From assembly GCA_902774925.1 (NCBI GenBank), contig CACYKE010000017.1, forward strand, positions 1 through 64,000: 64,000 nucleotides of DNA, in the 5' to 3' direction. Source of the stretch: an uncultured Prevotellaceae bacterium (GTDB lineage Bacteria; Bacteroidota; Bacteroidia; Bacteroidales; Bacteroidaceae). The translations under genes were made by a program, and so were the position numbers. Position 1 is the first letter of the stretch. Each line of letters opens with the position of its first letter. The notes beneath the pieces were generated by a model. That model was not told the origin of the DNA, made no database searches, and saw only the letters and a program-made list of their open reading frames with translations. Below are positions 1-8,070 of the stretch, piece after piece.

Positions 1-29
1 GCTACGAACATAAATACTAATTTCTTCAT
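1..29 (-). CDS. 5' end of a leftward gene, probable secreted protein (partial)
   Basis: An ATG on the minus strand at 29-27 opens a reading frame MKKLVFMFV that runs off the left edge. The Lys-Lys start followed by hydrophobic residues is typical of a signal peptide. A promoter -7 box on the same strand lies about 50 bp upstream (81-89), which supports a real gene start. Only nine codons are visible, so no function can be given. Confidence 0.45.
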
Positions 30-80
30 TTTTCTAATGCTTTTAAATCTGTAAAACAATCATTTGTTTATTAAAACGCT

Positions 81-89
81 GCAAAGTTA
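81..89 (-). promoter_or_regulatory. -7 box (TAACTTTGC) of the leftward edge gene
   Basis: Read on the minus strand this is TAACTTTGC, matching the Bacteroidetes -7 consensus TAnnTTTGC. No clean TTTG -33 box was seen at the usual 19-21 bp. It points toward the ATG at 29. Confidence 0.5.
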
Positions 90-296
90 GGCATTTTTTC
101 GTTACGACGTATCATTTTTTTTGTTTTTTTTTAGGGTATTTTTGTAACTTTTTTACAAGTGATTGTAAATCAATAACTTGCGAAATGTTAAAATTCGTGT
201 AAAATTGCCCCTTTACCGAAAAAATGCTAAAAAATAGCAAAAAATGCATTTTTTTGTGTACCTTTGTGGGCGTAAACAAACGTACCTTATTTATAT

Positions 297-1625
297 ATGA
301 TAGATTCTTCGGCCTTTCATGGCAAACGGGCAAAATATTTCACGCTGGGATGTAAGTTGAACTTCTCAGAGACATCGACCTTCGGCAAGCTGTTGGGTGA
401 GCTGGGTGTGGTGACGGCGAAGAAGGACGAGCAGGCGGACATCTGTTTGATTAACACTTGTTCGGTGACGGACGTGGCCGACAAGAAATGTCGTCAGGCG
501 ATACACCGGCTAGTGAGGGAGAATCCTGGAGCGTTTGTGGTGGTGACAGGCTGTTACGCCCAGCTGGAACCTGAGCGCGTGAGCAAAATAGCGGGTGTGG
601 ACTTGGTGTTGGGTTCGAACGAGAAGGCGGACTTGGTGCAGTATTTGTCGGATGCCTTCGTCGGTCGCAGCAAAACTGCGACCCACTGTACGCAGAAGAC
701 GAAGGACATCAAGAGCTTTGCGCCTTCGTGCTCGCGCGGCAATAGGACGCGCTATTTCTTGAAGGTGCAGGACGGCTGTGACTATTTCTGCACGTACTGC
801 ACGATACCCTATGCTCGCGGGTTTTCGAGGAATCCAACGATAGCGTCGCTGGTGGCTCAGGCTGAGGAGGCCGCACGCGAGGGTGGAAAGGAAATCGTGT
901 TGACGGGTGTCAATATCGGCGACTTCGGAAAGACGACGGGTGAAAGTTTTATTGATCTGGTGAAGGCACTGGATGCGGTGGAGGGCGTTCAACGCTATCG
1001 TATCAGCAGTTTGGAGCCCGACCTGCTGAGTGACGAGTTGATAGACTACTGTGCGCGGAGCCGTGCGTTTATGCCCCACTATCATATTCCCCTGCAGAGC
1101 GGCAGCGATACGGTGCTGAAACTGATGCACCGCCACTATGACCGCCAGTTGTTTGCTGACAAGATTGGTCGCATCAAGGAGGTGATGCCCGATGCGTTTA
1201 TAGGAGTAGACGTGATGGTCGGTTGTAGGGGTGAGACGCCTGAATGTTTTGAGGAGACGTATGAATTCTTAAAAGGTCTCGACGTGACGCAGCTGCATGT
1301 GTTCCCGTATTCCGAGCGTCCAGGAACGTCGGCGTTGAGCATCCCATACGTGGTGAGCGAGAAGGACAAAAAGGAACGTAGCCATCGATTGCTGGAACTC
1401 TCCGACCAGAAGACGCAAGCTTTCTATGAACGACACATTGGGCAGGAGGCCGAGGTATTGTTAGAGAAAGCTACGCGCGGCAGAGCGATGCATGGATTTA
1501 CGAAGAACTACATCCGTGTGGAGCTGTCGTCAGCAGAGGCTCGCGAGGAATACGACAACCAGTTGATAAAAGGAACGCTTGGTGGTTTTAATCACGATAA
1601 AACGGCATTGAAATGGATAAGGTAG
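297..1625 (+). CDS. mtaB: tRNA t6A37 methylthiotransferase MtaB
   Basis: Radical-SAM methylthiotransferase that converts t6A37 to ms2t6A in tRNAs reading ANN codons; cytoplasmic. The N-terminal UPF0004 domain carries the three cluster cysteines (GCKLN near residue 18, NTCSVTD, TGCYAQ). The radical-SAM motif CDYFCTYC (Cx3Cx2C) lies near residue 160, and a TRAM-like segment ends the protein. The 442 residues are normal for the family. A weaker -7 box TACCTTTGT lies at 259-267, and the ATG at 297 is the first in frame. The 3' end overlaps the next gene by 13 bp, so the two are probably translated from one message. MiaB and RimO are the alternatives; the sequence start and length favour MtaB. Confidence 0.9.
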   Translation: MIDSSAFHGKRAKYFTLGCKLNFSETSTFGKLLGELGVVTAKKDEQADICLINTCSVTDVADKKCRQAIHRLVRENPGAFVVVTGCYAQLEPERVSKIAGVDLVLGSNEKADLVQYLSDAFVGRSKTATHCTQKTKDIKSFAPSCSRGNRTRYFLKVQDGCDYFCTYCTIPYARGFSRNPTIASLVAQAEEAAREGGKEIVLTGVNIGDFGKTTGESFIDLVKALDAVEGVQRYRISSLEPDLLSDELIDYCARSRAFMPHYHIPLQSGSDTVLKLMHRHYDRQLFADKIGRIKEVMPDAFIGVDVMVGCRGETPECFEETYEFLKGLDVTQLHVFPYSERPGTSALSIPYVVSEKDKKERSHRLLELSDQKTQAFYERHIGQEAEVLLEKATRGRAMHGFTKNYIRVELSSAEAREEYDNQLIKGTLGGFNHDKTALKWIR

Positions 1626-2629
1626 CAATTGTCATACTGAACTGGAATGGGGCAAAGATGCTGGAACAGTATTTGCCCACGGTGTTGAACTACTCGCGCG
1701 ACGAGGCAACGGTATATGTGGCAGACAACGCGTCGACGGACGACTCGCTGGATCTGTTGCGAAGTCGGTTCCCAGAGTGCCAGTTGATAGTACTAGAGAA
1801 AAACTGGGGCTTTGCCGAGGGTTATAACAAGGCACTGGCGCAGGTGGAGGCCGAGTACTACTTGCTGCTGAACTCAGACATTGAGGTGACGCACCATTGG
1901 CTTACACCGCTTGTGGAGTTTATGGACGTGCATCCGGAGGTGGCCGCGTGCCAGCCAAAGCTGCTCTCTATATATAATAAGGATATGTTTGAGTATGCAG
2001 GGGCGAGTGGAGGATATCTAGACCGCTTCGGGTATCCCTTCTGTCGCGGACGCCTGTTCGACACGGTGGAGGAGGATAACGGCCAGTACGACTATGCGAC
2101 GGAGATATTGTGGGCTACGGGTGCTGCACTGATGATTCGCGCGAAGGACTATTGGGACTGTGGCGGACTGGACGGACGCTTCTTTGCCCACAACGAGGAG
2201 ATAGACCTGTGTTGGCGACTGCGCATTCGTGGTCGCAAGATCTATTGTCTGCCGGAATCGTATGTCTATCACGTTGGCGGTGGTACGTTGCCCAAGTCGA
2301 ATCCCATGAAGACATTCCTGAATTTCCGCAATAACCTAACGATGCTCTACAAGTGTCTGCCTGACGAAGAACTGGGCTACGTGATGCGCTGGCGGTGGTT
2401 CTTGGATTATCTGGCCGCATGGGAGACGCTGATAGTGAACAGAAACGTGGGCGATTTCAAGGCCATCTACAAGGCGCGTCGTGCATTTAAGCGTTGGAAG
2501 AAGGACTTTGTCGAAGACCGCAGACAGATACAGACCTCACGACAGGAGAAAAAAATACCAGAGCAACGACGGTTCTCATTGCTCTGGCAGTATTACGTGA
2601 AAGGACGCAAACACTTTTCTGAACTTTGA
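1613..2629 (+). CDS. Glycosyltransferase family 2
   Basis: Cytoplasmic or membrane-associated glycosyltransferase with a GT-A fold. The start VAIVILNWNGAKML and the segment LLLNSDIEVT (DxD-like metal/nucleotide-sugar site, about residue 80-90) are typical of the rhamnosyl/galactofuranosyl-type GT2 group (Wbb/RfbF-like). ATGAALMIR and the HNEEIDLCWR acceptor-side motif follow near residues 165-190. The basic C-terminus has no clear membrane span. It overlaps mtaB by 13 bp. The donor and acceptor sugars cannot be read from the sequence. The stop codon is the second unit of a 7-bp tandem array (2620-2647). Confidence 0.85.
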   Translation: MDKVAIVILNWNGAKMLEQYLPTVLNYSRDEATVYVADNASTDDSLDLLRSRFPECQLIVLEKNWGFAEGYNKALAQVEAEYYLLLNSDIEVTHHWLTPLVEFMDVHPEVAACQPKLLSIYNKDMFEYAGASGGYLDRFGYPFCRGRLFDTVEEDNGQYDYATEILWATGAALMIRAKDYWDCGGLDGRFFAHNEEIDLCWRLRIRGRKIYCLPESYVYHVGGGTLPKSNPMKTFLNFRNNLTMLYKCLPDEELGYVMRWRWFLDYLAAWETLIVNRNVGDFKAIYKARRAFKRWKKDFVEDRRQIQTSRQEKKIPEQRRFSLLWQYYVKGRKHFSEL

Positions 2630-2647
2630 ACGTTAAACATTGAACGG
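2620..2647 (+). repeat. 7-bp tandem array over the GT2 stop codon
   Basis: Four units TGAACTT, TGAACGT, TAAACAT, TGAACGG follow one another with exact 7-bp period. Each begins with a stop triplet (2620, 2627, 2634, 2641). The second is the real GT2 stop codon. Because 7 is not a multiple of 3, the array places stops in all three frames. Confidence 0.85.
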
Positions 2648-2654
2648 CAAGTGT

Positions 2655-3890
2655 TTATTGTTTAAGTTCGACAATAACGGGGCTTTCGACCTCTTTGCGC
2701 CAAGCTTTCAGGTAGTCGAACCATTCTTTGGCCGAGTGATAGCCGAACGACTCGTTGGCTGACGTGTAGGTCACCTTGTAGTTCATCTGACGACCGTTGA
2801 CCTTCAGCACGTAGGTGTAGTTGTCCTTGTTGGCAGGTTCCTCGCTAACGATGTTCTGCCGGGGAACCAGTACGGCCAGACCTACCGTCTCGCGCTTCCA
2901 TTTTAAGGTGTCGGTAGAAGGATAGTCCGTACCCCAGCATGCGCGTAGTCCTTGTTTGTCGCTGAACTCCTCGGAACCTTTGACGTTGATGATGCCTGTC
3001 GAAAAACGGTAGTCGTTGACGTCTTTATTGAACAGGACTTCGACGTCGGTATCCCTATGGCCAGCATACTGGATGTAGCGCAGGGTCATATTGATGGCTG
3101 ATGGCTGGCTGATGGTTGCCGGAGCCTGCCAACCACGGTCAATGACTTCGACAATAGTACGCAATGGGCCATAGGAGATGATACGCTGGCTGCGCGTCTT
3201 GACAGGTTTGACGTGGGTGGGTTGTTGGCCGTCCCATCCGCGGAAGGCCCCCAGGCCAAACGTCTGTCCCACCCATAGCACGTCGTCACCATAGCCGCGC
3301 GCCTTCTGGTCGTCATCGGTATAGAACTGTGTCTCCTTCAGTTCGAGTTGTTTCTTGAACTTGCCATACAAGTCCAGCGTCTGACGCTCGTCGAAATAGA
3401 TACGGATGCCGTTCAGTTCGCTCTCGAAGTCGACACCGTGGTGGTGTTGTACGTTATAGGTGTAGGCTGCATCGCCACGAGCCGTTAGGTTCTCGATATA
3501 GTTGTTCTGCTGGTTCTTCTTCAGCGTCTTGTCCTTGGTGTTGGCCAACACCATCTCGGCATAGACGCGAGCAGGGTAGGGACGTGGCTCCCCTTCGTCA
3601 AACAAGGTGATGGTGTATTCCTTTTTTTCCTTCCTGTCAATGTCAGCCAGAAAGCAGAGCTCATCGAAGGTCTCGTTTTTGTCGAGGTCATCCAGTTGGC
3701 AAGGAATCTCCTGTCCGTTTTGGGTGACTAGTGCCGAACAGACGGTGCCGTAGGACGTGAGATTAATAATAATAGGTACGTCCGCGCGCGTGACATTCAT
3801 CGGATTTGTGACGCTGACGGTGATGGTGCGACTGGCAAAAATAGTCAACGGACAACACGCCAGCAGGAATAGAAAGATGTTTTTATTCAT
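2655..3890 (-). CDS. Secreted DUF4861-family protein
   Basis: Exported protein of 411 residues. The start was set at the ATG ending at 3890, which gives a clear signal peptide (MNKNIFLFLLACCPLTIFA, cleavage about residue 19). A longer frame upstream would put charged and polar residues before it. The body matches my knowledge of DUF4861 proteins of Bacteroidetes, which are often found with polysaccharide-degradation genes; no reaction is established that I know of. It is convergent with GT2 and divergent from the GldB-like gene. No standard -7 box with the TA dinucleotide was found upstream. Confidence 0.7.
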   Translation of the reverse strand: MNKNIFLFLLACCPLTIFASRTITVSVTNPMNVTRADVPIIINLTSYGTVCSALVTQNGQEIPCQLDDLDKNETFDELCFLADIDRKEKKEYTITLFDEGEPRPYPARVYAEMVLANTKDKTLKKNQQNNYIENLTARGDAAYTYNVQHHHGVDFESELNGIRIYFDERQTLDLYGKFKKQLELKETQFYTDDDQKARGYGDDVLWVGQTFGLGAFRGWDGQQPTHVKPVKTRSQRIISYGPLRTIVEVIDRGWQAPATISQPSAINMTLRYIQYAGHRDTDVEVLFNKDVNDYRFSTGIINVKGSEEFSDKQGLRACWGTDYPSTDTLKWKRETVGLAVLVPRQNIVSEEPANKDNYTYVLKVNGRQMNYKVTYTSANESFGYHSAKEWFDYLKAWRKEVESPVIVELKQ

Positions 3891-3984
3891 TTTCAAATTT
3901 AATAGTTTGTTCACTGCAAATTTCACATAAATAAACCAATTCAAGTGTCTTAATGCACTTTTTTTTATTTTTTTTAGGTTAAAA

Positions 3985-4017
3985 TTTGGATTTTAAAATA
4001 TTTTTTAGTAATTTTGC
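3985..4017 (+). promoter_or_regulatory. Promoter of the GldB-like lipoprotein gene
   Basis: TTTG at 3985-3988, a 20-bp spacer and TAATTTTGC at 4009-4017 match the Bacteroidetes -33/-7 consensus. The box decides the gene start: the TTG at 3986 that opens the longest frame lies in the -33 element, so translation must start downstream. Confidence 0.8.
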
Positions 4018-4048
4018 ATCGGATTTTAACATTTTTATAACGTTCATA

Positions 4049-4840
4049 GTGAAAAAGGTCTACGGCATATTGTTTAGCATATTGGTATTTTGCGTCGGTT
4101 GCGAGTGGCAGCTGAAGCCTAATACTTCTGATGCTGCAGACGATGCAATCATTATTGATCGTTATGATCGTATTGAGAGTCAATATCTTTCCACAGGCGA
4201 TTTGGCGGCCCTTCAACAAATGACTACCGCTTATCCGAAACAAACGCGGATGCTTATTGAGGATATGTTGCTCATTGGAAAGGTGGACGATCCGGACATC
4301 AATACCAAGTTCTTGCACTTCTTTCAGGATTCCACGTTGCAGACAATGCTTGTTGATGTTCAGAAACAATATGAGGAAATAGACGATATCAATGACGAAT
4401 TGACGGAGGCCTTCAATCGCCTGAAAGAGGAGCTTCCGGGCATTGAGTTCCCCCATATTTATACACAAGTCGGTTCATTTGACCAGAGTGTCATTGTGGG
4501 CGACCATTCGTTGGGCATTAGTCTCGACAAATATCTGGGTTCCGACTATCCGTTCTATCTTGGGAATTATACAGAGGAGCAGCGTCGCATGATGGTGCGT
4601 AAGATGATAGTACCCGACTGTCTGTCGTTCTACATCCTCAGTCTTTATCCACTGCCTGATGACGAAGAATTTATCCAGCATAGCCGTAATCTGCATATGG
4701 GAAAGATTCAGTGGGTTGTGAATCAGGTGATGAAGCGCGATGTTTTCCAAAACGAACATGTTGACTCTACTGAGCGTTTGATGCGTAAGCATAAGGAAAT
4801 GACTATTTACCAGCTACTTTCTACAAAAAATCTCCAATAA
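4049..4840 (+). CDS. gldB: GldB-like lipoprotein
   Basis: Predicted lipoprotein of 263 residues. The start was chosen at GTG 4049 because the upstream TTG lies in the promoter. This gives KKVYGILFSILVFCVGC, a short lipoprotein signal with lipidated Cys18. The body contains features I associate with the GldB family: a conserved IYTQVGSFDQSVIV segment, LGISLDKYLGSDYPFY and a C-terminal helical part. GldB is needed for gliding in Flavobacterium, but homologues are widespread in non-motile Bacteroidales, where the role is unclear. The gene ends 57 bp before dnaB, which has its own promoter. Confidence 0.7.
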   Translation: MKKVYGILFSILVFCVGCEWQLKPNTSDAADDAIIIDRYDRIESQYLSTGDLAALQQMTTAYPKQTRMLIEDMLLIGKVDDPDINTKFLHFFQDSTLQTMLVDVQKQYEEIDDINDELTEAFNRLKEELPGIEFPHIYTQVGSFDQSVIVGDHSLGISLDKYLGSDYPFYLGNYTEEQRRMMVRKMIVPDCLSFYILSLYPLPDDEEFIQHSRNLHMGKIQWVVNQVMKRDVFQNEHVDSTERLMRKHKEMTIYQLLSTKNLQ

Positions 4841-4843
4841 ATT

Positions 4844-4876
4844 TTTGGTTTTTCGCTCGCTTATTCGTATCTTTGC
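4844..4876 (+). promoter_or_regulatory. Promoter of dnaB
   Basis: TTTG at 4844-4847, a 20-bp spacer and TATCTTTGC at 4868-4876. The dnaB ATG follows 21 bp after the -7 box. Confidence 0.8.
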
Positions 4877-4897
4877 AATCCCAAAATCAAAGATACT

Positions 4898-6439
4898 ATG
4901 CCAGAACAGAACAATACTGCAAGTGGAACACGCAGGCGCAAACAACAGCCTGTGGATAATACCTTTGCCCACGTACAACCGCAAGCTACTGAGATAGAGC
5001 GTGCTGTGTTGGGTGCGCTGATGATTGACAAGGACGCCTATGCCGTCATTTGTGAATTGCTTTATCCTGAGAGTTTCTATGAACCGCGTAACCAAAAGAT
5101 ATATACGGCCATTCGTGAATTGTCGATGCATGAGTTGCCTGTCGACGTGTGGACGGTGACAGAACAGTTGGCCAAGCAGGGCGATTTGGAGGATGTTGGC
5201 GGCCCGGGTTATGTGACTGAGCTTTCGTCGCGCGTTGCCTCGTCGGCAAATATAGAATACCATGCTCGCATCATCGCCCAAAAGTCGTTGGCTCGTCAAC
5301 TCATATCCTTCTCGAGCAATATCCAGACGAAGGCCTTTGACGAGACGATAGATGTTGACGACTTGATGCAGGAAGCCGAGGGTTCGTTGTTCGAGTTGGG
5401 CCAGCGCAACATGAAGAAGGATTACACGCAGATTGATCCAGTCATCAAGAATGCGATAGAGGTCATCCAGAAAGCTGCTGCCAACAAGGACGGCCTGACG
5501 GGTGTGCCCACAGGCTATCATAAATTGGACGACATCACTTCCGGTTGGCAGCCCTCCGACCTTGTCATCATTGCCGGACGTCCTGCGATGGGTAAGACGT
5601 CGTTTGCGCTATCGATGGCCAAGAATATTGCTGCTGACTATCAAGTGCCGATGGCTTTTTTTTCGCTTGAAATGTCGAACGTGCAGTTGGTGAACCGTCT
5701 CATATCGAACGCCTGCGAGATTCAGGGCTCGAAGATTCTGAACGGTCAGTTGCATCCTGACGAGTGGGAACGCTTGGACAAGCAGGTGAACACGCTGTTA
5801 GGGGCTCCGCTCTATATTGACGACACCCCTGGACTTTCCGTATTCGAATTGCGTACTAAGGCCCGTCGACTGGTTCGTGAGCACGGTGTTAAAATCATTA
5901 TGATTGACTACTTGCAACTGATGAATGCCAACGGAATGCGTTTCTCGTCGCGTCAGGAGGAGGTCAGCACCATTTCCCGTTCGCTGAAGGGACTTGCCAA
6001 GGAATTGGATATCCCCATTCTCGCGCTGTCGCAGTTGAATCGTGGTGTTGAGAGCCGTGAGGGATTGGAAGGAAAGCGCCCCCAATTGTCCGATCTGCGT
6101 GAATCGGGAGCTATCGAGCAGGATGCTGATATGGTGTTGTTTGTGCATCGTCCTGAGTATTATCATATTTATCAAGACGACAATGGGCGCGACCTGCATG
6201 GTATGGCACAGATTATCATTGCCAAGCATCGTAAAGGCGCTACAGGTGATGTATTGTTGACGTTCCGAGGCGAATTTACGCGCTTTGAGAATCCTGAGGA
6301 TGGTCGTCTGAGCCGTAAGGGTGGCAATGGCAATCCTGACGGTGAAATTCTGGGCAGTAAGGTAAATGGTGACCAACAGCCCACAGGCGGTGAGTCACCA
6401 TTCGGATATGATTCTCAAGACGGCGAAGTGCCGTTCTAA
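4898..6439 (+). CDS. dnaB: Replicative DNA helicase DnaB
   Basis: Hexameric 5'-3' helicase of the replication fork. The N-terminal DnaB domain (about residues 30-130, starting ATEIERAVLGALMID) is followed by a linker and a RecA-type ATPase domain with Walker A GRPAMGKTS near residue 228 and Walker B IIMIDYLQLM near residue 345; the arginine-finger region LSQLNRGVESRE follows. The 513 residues are slightly long because of a low-complexity Gly/Asn-rich tail, common in Bacteroidetes DnaB. No intein is visible. The 3' end faces a convergent gene across a 9-bp CTAG array. Confidence 0.95.
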   Translation: MPEQNNTASGTRRRKQQPVDNTFAHVQPQATEIERAVLGALMIDKDAYAVICELLYPESFYEPRNQKIYTAIRELSMHELPVDVWTVTEQLAKQGDLEDVGGPGYVTELSSRVASSANIEYHARIIAQKSLARQLISFSSNIQTKAFDETIDVDDLMQEAEGSLFELGQRNMKKDYTQIDPVIKNAIEVIQKAAANKDGLTGVPTGYHKLDDITSGWQPSDLVIIAGRPAMGKTSFALSMAKNIAADYQVPMAFFSLEMSNVQLVNRLISNACEIQGSKILNGQLHPDEWERLDKQVNTLLGAPLYIDDTPGLSVFELRTKARRLVREHGVKIIMIDYLQLMNANGMRFSSRQEEVSTISRSLKGLAKELDIPILALSQLNRGVESREGLEGKRPQLSDLRESGAIEQDADMVLFVHRPEYYHIYQDDNGRDLHGMAQIIIAKHRKGATGDVLLTFRGEFTRFENPEDGRLSRKGGNGNPDGEILGSKVNGDQQPTGGESPFGYDSQDGEVPF

Positions 6440-6452
6440 GATTATCAAGAAA

Positions 6453-6488
6453 ATCTAGAACATCTAGAATATCTAGAGCGTCTAGTCT
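6453..6488 (-). repeat. 9-bp CTAG tandem array at the stop of the protease/TPR gene
   Basis: CTAG occurs at 6455, 6464, 6473 and 6482, exactly 9 bp apart. The unit is about ATCTAGAAC on the plus strand. On the minus strand the last CTAG supplies the TAG stop of the protein at 6482, and the other three give in-frame TAG codons every third codon downstream. The same 9-bp CTAG design recurs at 48548-48587. Confidence 0.85.
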
Positions 6489-8059
6489 AATTTCGAATAC
6501 TTTTCGATAAAGGTCTGAGCTTGGTCATTGCCAAGCTCTTTCGCTTTCTGCAGGTTCTTCAGCCCTTGTTCCTTGTCGCCTTTCAGACATTGGGCAATGC
6601 CAGACATCAGGTAACCATCACTGCCTTCTGGGTCGAGACGCAGACACTCTTGAGCACTCTCTAATGCTTGATCAGCAAGATTCACACGTAATTCATAGCT
6701 GGCTTTCTCGGCCCATAGTTCAGGGTTGGTAGGAACCAATGCCACCAAGTCGTTCATGTCGTTGATGGCCTGCTGGAAACGGCGGTTCTCCATAGATAAT
6801 TGTGCACGAGCTCTCAGAAAGGGTGCTGCCGTCTTCACGTATGGGCGTGTAAATTGGTTGACAGCACTGTCCAGCAAGACCATCGCTTCACGCTTGTCGC
6901 CCTGCTGCAGTTTGCACTGCGAAGCAGCATAGTACATTTCTGACGTCTGCAAGTCACTCTTCGTCAACTCTAGATAGATGTTGCAAGCCTCATCGTACTT
7001 CTGCTGTGCAAACAATATCTGAGCCTGTTGTTGGCGATAGACGGGCTGGGGATTGGCAGCGTATGCTGCTTTAGACTCCTCCAATGCACGATCCAGACTC
7101 CAAAGTTCGTAGGGCTGGTCGCTCTGCAGCAGTTCCTTCTGGTAAATCATCTGCGCATATTGGTAGTAGACGTCGTCCTTTTTGTCAGCAACTTTCAAGG
7201 CCTGCTTCATGTCTGCGTCGGCACTGGCAAACTCGTTGTTGCTGACGGCCACTCGTGCACGATAGATATAGCCGTCCGGCATATTGGGAAATTTCCCGAT
7301 AAAGCGGTTGATATAGTCGCTATAATCTTCGGTATTCATGGCGCCAGCGGCCATATATAGCGCCAACATGGCTTCATCATATTTCTCGGGCAGTGCTTTG
7401 GCAATACGTGTCTGTCGCAGCGTTCCGTCGTTAAAACTCAGTCCGTTAGCTTTCATGTCGGCAACAAAGGTGGCGCTGACTGCATAAGCCTTCTCGCTTT
7501 GTCCGCCAGCGGCAGGTTGCATCATACCTAACACTTCTCCAGCATCATTGAGAATAGGACATCCCACCTGTTGTTCGCTGGTCTGCATGTTAAGCGTATA
7601 GTAGCTGTATGAGTTTTGAAACTGTTCTGCCTCTTCCACCATTCCCTGTTCGCAAACAGGATTTTTCTTGGCGGCATAGGGCAATAGCCACAGCGTAGCT
7701 CCTTTCGTAGCACTTGTCGTGGCAATGGTTAGAGCTGTGGGGTTCTTGGCTGCCACCTGGAATTTTGCCACATCATACATGTCGTTAGCTCCGATGATGG
7801 TTTCCACGGGCCATTCTTTGCCTTGTGCGTCGATAACGATGGCGCGGTAAGCGTTCTTGAAGGGAGTGAACGTACTGACAGCGTCGCCCTGTTCGTTGAT
7901 GAAGAATCCGTTAGAGCTCCCTATCAGCTGACCGTCTGCAGTGAATGTCTTCAGCGTGAAGACTCCCTGTGCAGCCTTTTTGGCCCACGAAGGAGTTTGG
8001 GCAAAAGAAGCGATAAATGATATGTGATAAACGATAAGTATAAATAGTATTCGTTTCAT
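6482..8059 (-). CDS. Secreted degenerate trypsin-like domain with TPR repeats
   Basis: Exported protein of 525 residues: signal peptide (about 1-20), a chymotrypsin/HtrA-like fold (about 25-200), then TPR-like helical repeats (about 225-520). The protease part keeps family landmarks (NGFFINEQGD, then DVAKF with Asp96), but the catalytic His position reads Thr65 (VSTFTPF) and the GNSGGP loop reads EQQVGCP, with Val165 in place of the nucleophile Ser. It is therefore probably a binding, not a cleaving, module. It lies 11 bp after recN in the same direction, in an operon with DUF4835/porD and recN. Its stop codon is the first unit of a 9-bp array. The partner is unknown. Confidence 0.75.
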   Translation of the reverse strand: MKRILFILIVYHISFIASFAQTPSWAKKAAQGVFTLKTFTADGQLIGSSNGFFINEQGDAVSTFTPFKNAYRAIVIDAQGKEWPVETIIGANDMYDVAKFQVAAKNPTALTIATTSATKGATLWLLPYAAKKNPVCEQGMVEEAEQFQNSYSYYTLNMQTSEQQVGCPILNDAGEVLGMMQPAAGGQSEKAYAVSATFVADMKANGLSFNDGTLRQTRIAKALPEKYDEAMLALYMAAGAMNTEDYSDYINRFIGKFPNMPDGYIYRARVAVSNNEFASADADMKQALKVADKKDDVYYQYAQMIYQKELLQSDQPYELWSLDRALEESKAAYAANPQPVYRQQQAQILFAQQKYDEACNIYLELTKSDLQTSEMYYAASQCKLQQGDKREAMVLLDSAVNQFTRPYVKTAAPFLRARAQLSMENRRFQQAINDMNDLVALVPTNPELWAEKASYELRVNLADQALESAQECLRLDPEGSDGYLMSGIAQCLKGDKEQGLKNLQKAKELGNDQAQTFIEKYSKLD

Positions 8060-8070
8060 GTTTTTTCTTG

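Noticed and set aside
2620-2647. CRISPR-like repeats (considered for all short arrays)
   Set aside because: Units are 7-9 bp in direct contact, with no spacers and no cas genes in the window.
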